The notes under the pieces: generated by a model
Seen by the model: only the letters and a program-made list of their open reading frames with translations
Databases searched by the model: none
Told to the model about the DNA's origin: nothing
Program-made: the position numbers and the translations under genes
Part shown: one piece after another, positions 59,896 through 64,000 of the stretch
Layout: each line of letters opens with the position of its first letter
Position numbering within the stretch: position 1 is the first letter of the stretch
Source of the DNA: Candidatus Ozemobacteraceae bacterium
GTDB lineage: Bacteria > Muiribacteriota > Ozemobacteria > Ozemobacterales > Ozemobacteraceae
Length of the DNA: 64,000 nt
Assembly (NCBI GenBank): GCA_035373905.1
Contig: DAOSOK010000008.1
Location: forward strand, 1 to 64,000
Direction: 5' to 3'

Positions 59896-60726
59896 TCAGT
59901 CCGCCAAGCCGGACGGCCCGATGTCCCGCTTCCACACGGGCTCGAGAAAGACACGCTCCAGAGGCCTGCCGAGGAACGTGCTCCCGATCGCGATGAAGTT
60001 TTCGGGGCTGTCGGAGACGTAGAACTCCTCGCTTCCGGCACGGTCCGGCGGGGCCTGGAATCTGCGGGCGGCCAGAAGCTCGGCGACTTCGCGGGCCGTT
60101 TCCATGGCCGAATCGATCAGCCGCACCTTTCCCCCGAAGAACTCCTCGATCAGGGGCTTGAGCAACGGATAATGCGTGCATGCGAGGATCAGGGCGTCGA
60201 TGCCCGCCTCGCGCCAGTCCGAGAGATACATCTCCAGGGCCGTCCGCGTGATCGGGGCGTCGAGCAGGTTCTCCTCGACGAGCGGCACGAGCAGCGGGCA
60301 TGACTTCGCGAGGATCACGTCCTGCGGCCGGAACCGGCGAAGCCGCGACTGATACGCCTCGGACCGGATCGTCGCGCTCGTCCCGATGACGCCGATGCGA
60401 CCGTTGCCGGCGTTCACCGCGGCCCTCACGCCGGGCTCGATCACGCCGACGATGGGAAGATCGGTCTGGCGCTTGAGATACTCGAGAGCCAGCGCCGTCG
60501 CCGTGTTGCAGGCGATCACCAGCATCTTCACCCGCATCGATTCGAGAAACCGGGCGATCTCAAGGGAAAACCTTCGGATGACGGGGATGGACTTGTTGCC
60601 GTACGGCACGCGGGCCGTATCGCCGAAATACACGACATCCTCGGCCGGCAGCAGGCTCCGAAGTTCCTTGACGACCGTGAGCCCGCCGACCCCGGAGTCG
60701 AATACGCCGATCGGCCGTTCGTCCAT
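59896..60726 (-). CDS. murI: glutamate racemase
   Basis: The 276-residue enzyme interconverts L- and D-glutamate for peptidoglycan. The catalytic pair is C73 in IACNTATA and C183 in LACTHYP, with FDSGVGGLTV (9-18) and YFGDTARVPYG (33-43) conserved. Length is typical. It is cytoplasmic. The gene starts 1 nt after the BMP-family lipoprotein gene ends, in a run with two solute-binding proteins, which is an unusual context for murI. Confidence 0.96.
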   Translation of the reverse strand: MDERPIGVFDSGVGGLTVVKELRSLLPAEDVVYFGDTARVPYGNKSIPVIRRFSLEIARFLESMRVKMLVIACNTATALALEYLKRQTDLPIVGVIEPGVRAAVNAGNGRIGVIGTSATIRSEAYQSRLRRFRPQDVILAKSCPLLVPLVEENLLDAPITRTALEMYLSDWREAGIDALILACTHYPLLKPLIEEFFGGKVRLIDSAMETAREVAELLAARRFQAPPDRAGSEEFYVSDSPENFIAIGSTFLGRPLERVFLEPVWKRDIGPSGLAD

Positions 60727-60727
60727 C

Positions 60728-61858
60728 TCAGTTTCCCGCCGGACTCGCGACGCCGACCTCCGGAACGGAGGACGCGATCTCGGGAAGCGCGTCTTTGGCG
60801 AGCGGGTATGCTTCCGTGCCGGGGTCCGTCTTCAGCTTGCCTGCGATGATCTGGCGGGAAAGCTCGCCAAGCTCGTTGACGAGAGTTTCGCCGAGTTGCT
60901 GGCTGCTGAACTGGAAGTCGGTGAGCGAGATCGCGCCCTCGGCCATGCCGTAGCTGCGCTTCACGCCTTTCTTTTCCCCCTCGGGGCTTACGATGTCCTT
61001 CACCAGGTCCTCGACGACAAGATCGACCCGCTTCATCATGCTGGTCAGGACCAGTCCCGGCGCCATCCCGTCCTGGTTCCGGTCGACGCCGATCACGTTC
61101 TTGCGCGCCTCGACGGCGGCGGCGATCACGCCGAGCCCCGAAGCCCCCGCGGCGTGGTAGATGACGTCGCATCCGCCGTTATACATATCTAATGCTATCT
61201 TTTTTGCGACATCCGGCTTGTTGAAGCCCGAAAAGTCGCGGGCCACGAACCGGTCGACGACCTGCGTGTCGCTCGCCGCGAAGGCCGCGCCGGCATGGAA
61301 GCCGCGTCTGAACCGATCGATGACGGAGAAATCGTGCCCCCCCACGAAGCCGATCCTGCGGGTTTTTGAGAATTTTGCCGCGAGATAACCGCACAGAAAT
61401 GAACCCTCGTGCTCGCGAAAAGCGATGCCCCTGATATTCCCCTCGTCGACGTCGGAATCGACGGCAAAGAATTTCAGCTGCGGATGTTCGGCGGAGACCT
61501 TGCGGATCGCCTTCTGGAACGCCATCCCGACGACGATGATCGCGTCGAACGGCTGGGCCGCGAAGAAGCGCAGCGATGCCTCGGGGTCTTTCATCGTGGC
61601 CGGCTCGATGATGACCGGCTCGATGCCGTATTTTTTCTCGGCCGCCTTGATCCCGTCGTGGGCCTGGTCGTTGAACCCCTGATCGTTCAGGCCCTGGGGG
61701 GTGATCATGAGTCCGATCCTGACTTTCTTCGACGGCGTCGGCTTCCCTTCCCCGCATCCGGTCAAGAGGGCCAGCGAGGCCAGAACGACGCACACGGCCA
61801 GAGTTAAAAGTCCAGGTCCGATGCGGGGGCGCTTTTCGCCGATCCTCTCTCCCGACAT
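60728..61858 (-). CDS. BMP/PnrA-family substrate-binding lipoprotein
   Basis: ATG 61858 has a perfect AAGGAGG site. The 376-residue protein starts with a long signal and lipobox (LLTGCGE, Cys about 34), then the basic-membrane-protein fold: VRIGLMITPQGLNDQGFNDQAHDG, FDAIIVVGMAFQKAIRKV, FFAVDSDVDEGNIRGIAFREHEGSFLCGYLAAK and VGGHDFSVIDRFRRGF. Members bind purine nucleosides or other ligands for ABC importers. No permease is adjacent. Its first 55 nt overlap the end of the radical SAM gene, so the two reading frames share sequence. Confidence 0.9.
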   Translation of the reverse strand: MSGERIGEKRPRIGPGLLTLAVCVVLASLALLTGCGEGKPTPSKKVRIGLMITPQGLNDQGFNDQAHDGIKAAEKKYGIEPVIIEPATMKDPEASLRFFAAQPFDAIIVVGMAFQKAIRKVSAEHPQLKFFAVDSDVDEGNIRGIAFREHEGSFLCGYLAAKFSKTRRIGFVGGHDFSVIDRFRRGFHAGAAFAASDTQVVDRFVARDFSGFNKPDVAKKIALDMYNGGCDVIYHAAGASGLGVIAAAVEARKNVIGVDRNQDGMAPGLVLTSMMKRVDLVVEDLVKDIVSPEGEKKGVKRSYGMAEGAISLTDFQFSSQQLGETLVNELGELSRQIIAGKLKTDPGTEAYPLAKDALPEIASSVPEVGVASPAGN

Positions 61859-63288
61859 GCGGTTGCCTCCTTCTCGTATTCTTCGGCGAGCTCTGGCCCG
61901 ACCCGCGCCAGGAACGCCTGTCGCGCAACCTCCGCCGGGCTTTCGAACTGCAGTTTCACCCGGTCCGCCAGCGGCCGCAACGTGGCTTTCAGCCGTCCGA
62001 ACCGCCGTTTCAGCTCGTCGGGCGGGCACACCGGCTCGTCCTGCCACGCCGTGCCCCGCTTCGGAACGAACCCGGAAACCGTCGCCGAAAGGCTTTTGAA
62101 ACCGTTCTGCACGCGGTCCGCCACGCTGACGGCAAACGCCGCGGTCGCGTCGAGGTCGTCGTCGGTCTCGCCCGGCAGTCCGGCCATGAAGTACAGCTTC
62201 AGATGCTCGAAACCATGCTTCCGGACGCGATCGAGCGTATCATAAAAGGCGTCTTCCCGCAACGGCTTGCCCATCCCCTCACGGCGCTCGCGGCTGCCCG
62301 TCTCGGGGGCCAGCGTCAGCCCGCGCACCCCGCACGCGGCCAGCCGTTCGAGGATTCGGTCGCTCAGACGCTCCCACTTGACCGACGAGTTGCGGAGACG
62401 CACGCCCCGCTCGGCGAGGAGATCGAGGATTTCCTCGATCTCCGGGTGGTCGAACAGCGAGGGGGCCACGAGGCCGAGATCGCGGCAACCGGGCCTCTCG
62501 TCGAGCCAGGCCGCGAGTCGGGCGGCCGGGACCGGGCGGGGCGGGTGATAAATAACCCGGGCAAGGCAGAATGCGCATCGGCGCGGACAGCCGCGCATGG
62601 CCTCGAACAGCGAGGCGCCGCCGAACACGTTGGCGGTCGTGACGATGTGAGACCAGGCCGGCTCTCGAGCCACGTCGTGCCTGCACCCGATGGGAACGGG
62701 GCCGGCGCTCAACGCGGGAGCCCAGACTCCGGGAAGCCCGGCGACGGATTCTGCCGAAAGTCCGTTCTCGAGAAAACCCTTCAGCATCGGCGCCAGAATC
62801 GTCTCGGCCTCGCCCGGCACGAGAATGTCGAAGATCCGGCTCAGGGCGGGCGCGTTGGCCGCGACGGCGGCGCCGCCGGCGATGAGCAAAGGGAACCGCC
62901 CGCGACGACGGCGCGCCGCCTCCACGGGAAGCCCCAGGGGGCCGAAGATCGCGGGAATGCGGTCGAAATCGCCTTCGAAACTGAAGGAAAACGCCAGGAT
63001 ATCGAAATCCCCGAGTGGCCGCCGCGTTTCGAACGAGTAGTAGGGCGGCCGCACGGGCACGCCGGGATCGAAGCCGAAGAAGAACCGTTCGATGCCGATG
63101 TCCGGCTGCCCGCCCGCGAGCCGATGCACGGTCAGGAAGCCCAGGTTGCTCATCGCCAGGGCATACGGACCCGGGAAGCAGACGGCCATGTTGAGCCGCC
63201 CCGCCACGCTCACCCGGCGTTCGTGGCGTTCCGTCGCCCGCAGCCGGTCGGCGGCCGACTCGACCTTGTGCCGGTGTTTCAGCCCCAT
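61804..63288 (-). CDS. radical SAM protein, B12-binding-domain type
   Basis: The 494-residue protein has an N-terminal Rossmann-like region (MAVCFPGPYALAMSNLGFLTVHRL, FDILAFSFSFEGDFDRIPAI) similar to cobalamin-binding domains. A radical SAM core follows with CPRRCAFC (C-x3-C-x2-C), GLTLAPETGSRERREGMGK and LKLYFMAGLPGETDDD. This is the layout of TIGR03960-like, B12-binding radical SAM proteins, whose substrates are mostly unknown. A His ligand for cobalamin is not obvious. Start ATG 63288. Its end overlaps the BMP lipoprotein start by 55 nt. Confidence 0.86.
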   Translation of the reverse strand: MGLKHRHKVESAADRLRATERHERRVSVAGRLNMAVCFPGPYALAMSNLGFLTVHRLAGGQPDIGIERFFFGFDPGVPVRPPYYSFETRRPLGDFDILAFSFSFEGDFDRIPAIFGPLGLPVEAARRRRGRFPLLIAGGAAVAANAPALSRIFDILVPGEAETILAPMLKGFLENGLSAESVAGLPGVWAPALSAGPVPIGCRHDVAREPAWSHIVTTANVFGGASLFEAMRGCPRRCAFCLARVIYHPPRPVPAARLAAWLDERPGCRDLGLVAPSLFDHPEIEEILDLLAERGVRLRNSSVKWERLSDRILERLAACGVRGLTLAPETGSRERREGMGKPLREDAFYDTLDRVRKHGFEHLKLYFMAGLPGETDDDLDATAAFAVSVADRVQNGFKSLSATVSGFVPKRGTAWQDEPVCPPDELKRRFGRLKATLRPLADRVKLQFESPAEVARQAFLARVGPELAEEYEKEATACRERGSAKSAPASDLDF

Positions 63289-63312
63289 CTCAGTTCGCCT
63301 TCCCGTCGAAGG

Positions 63313-63352
63313 AAAACCCACGAAGAACGCCGCGAACGGCGCCTTCGTGGGT
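63313..63352 (-). terminator. intrinsic terminator of the ftsZ transcript
   Basis: On the minus strand ACCCACGAAG and its complement CTTCGTGGGT form the stem, with an inner GCGCCG/CGGCGT pairing and a TTCG tetraloop, followed by a T4 stretch (63313-63316). It lies 16 nt after the ftsZ stop codon and just before the radical SAM gene. Confidence 0.8.
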
Positions 63353-63367
63353 CGTTATCGCTGTCGG

Positions 63368-64000
63368 TCAGCGGTTGCGCTTGCGGAGGAAGGTCGGGAT
63401 CTCGCGGTCGTCGAGGGACGAGGCGATCGGGCCGTTGGTACCGGTCGCGGCCAGCGGAATCGGCGCCGCGAGCGGCTGCTCGACGGTGCGGCTGACGGTG
63501 CGCAGTTCCTCGATGATGCGCTTCTTGGGATCCAGTTCCTGGCGAACCGCTTCGCCGAAGCCGGTGGCGATGACGGTGATCTTGATCTGGTCATCGAGGT
63601 TCTCGTCGATGGCCGTGCCGAGGATGATGTTGGCGTCCTCGTCGACGGTTTCCTGGATGATGCTGGCGGCCTTGTTGATCTCGTGGATGCCGAGGTCCGC
63701 GCTGCCGGTGATGTTGATGAGTACGCCGCGAGCGCCCTTGATCGAGGATTCGAGCAGCGGGCTGTTGATCGCCATCTGCGCGGCGGTAAGGGCACGGTTT
63801 TCGCCGGAGGCGATACCGATGCCCATGAGCGCCGATCCGGCCTGGGTCATGATCGCCTTCACGTCGGCGAAGTCGGTGTTGATCTGGCCGGGATTGATGA
63901 TGATGTCGGAGATGCCCTGCACGCCCTGGCGAAGCACTTCGTCGGCATACTTGAAGGCTTCGATCATGGTGACGTTCTCTTTGGACACTTCGAGCAACTT
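63368..64000 (-). CDS. ftsZ: cell division protein FtsZ, C-terminal part (start beyond the window)
   Basis: The frame runs off the right edge. The visible 210 residues include the T7 loop INPGQINTDFADVKAIM, whose Asp residues complete the GTPase site of the next subunit, the GSALMGIGIASGENRA segment and the tubulin-like C-terminal domain (QIKITVIATGF). A short linker follows, then the C-terminal peptide DDREIPTFLRKRNR that binds FtsA/ZipA/SepF-type partners. The linker is short (about 35 residues). The gene is a reliable marker; its start, GTP-binding loop and upstream dcw genes are outside. Confidence 0.97.
   Translation of the reverse strand, partial: KLLEVSKENVTMIEAFKYADEVLRQGVQGISDIIINPGQINTDFADVKAIMTQAGSALMGIGIASGENRALTAAQMAINSPLLESSIKGARGVLINITGSADLGIHEINKAASIIQETVDEDANIILGTAIDENLDDQIKITVIATGFGEAVRQELDPKKRIIEELRTVSRTVEQPLAAPIPLAATGTNGPIASSLDDREIPTFLRKRNR

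Noticed and set aside
1..64000. CRISPR array, tRNA genes, transposase or integrase genes.
   Set aside because: I saw no regularly spaced direct repeats with unique spacers, no tRNA-like cloverleaf sequence and no transposase or integrase motif, though I cannot scan exhaustively by eye.

Overview
The window is a GC-rich bacterial chromosome segment (my estimate by eye is just over 60% G+C), densely coded, with conserved housekeeping genes throughout: the 5' tip of a 16S rRNA gene at the left edge, dxs, murI, rlmH, nnrD/E, ccsA/resB, cheB/cheR, and the C-terminal part of ftsZ at the right edge. Lipoproteins, pseudopilin-like proteins, Sec signal peptides and a barrel-like protein point to a diderm, Gram-negative-type cell. 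DivIVA, ResB/CcsA cytochrome biogenesis, many secreted TPR/propeller proteins and metalloproteases suggest a deep-branching lineage (my best guess is Candidatus Riflebacteria/Ozemobacteria-like). The 51 nt of 16S visible cannot settle this, so placement is inference.

Layout. 1-321: 16S start on the minus strand with its leader, a strong sigma70-type promoter and an A/T-rich UP-like element. 498-4188: xdhC (minus), then a plus-strand run of a solitary DNA methyltransferase, DivIVA, a YggU/DUF167 protein and a small membrane protein, closed by an intrinsic terminator. 4342-6512: a secreted zinc phospholipase/nuclease-like protein overlapping an M16 peptidase. 6528-16467 (minus): an exported protein, a coiled-coil protein with dockerin-like repeats, a first GspK/GspI/GspJ-like pseudopilin cassette, an OPT transporter with an unusual soluble insert, and a HEAT-repeat protein. 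16489-31619: a 1921-residue TPR protein, a TPR-type exported protein, and three zincin-type metalloproteases; two are paralogues with a common C-terminal domain, and they flank a third that carries a glycine-zipper tail.

31626-40711: a membrane GAF/SpoIIE phosphatase, unknowns, an exported zinc-ribbon protein, a small propeller protein, a lipoprotein, and a second pseudopilin cassette in the same gene order as the first. 40723-45204 (minus): ccsA and resB overlap by 4 nt, with dxs 19 nt upstream of them. 45332-52476 (minus): DUF1858 protein, sugar-phosphate transferase, ferritin-like protein, cheB, cheR, rlmH, an MBL-fold hydrolase and nnrD/E. 52591-63288 (minus): a barrel-like protein, a cysteine-rich small protein, a zinc-ribbon/propeller membrane protein, a polyferredoxin fused in frame to a PaaK-like ligase, two solute-binding proteins around murI, and a radical SAM protein. 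ftsZ follows, ending at an intrinsic terminator.

The most unusual non-genic signal is a set of short A/T-rich islands, most inside GC-rich genes. Fourteen of them hold two TAT-type tetramers exactly 12 bp apart (TATA-N8-TATA framework). The most unusual genes are the ferredoxin-ligase fusion, the glycine-zipper zincin flanked by two related metalloproteases, and the duplicated pseudopilin cassettes with oversized GspK-like proteins.
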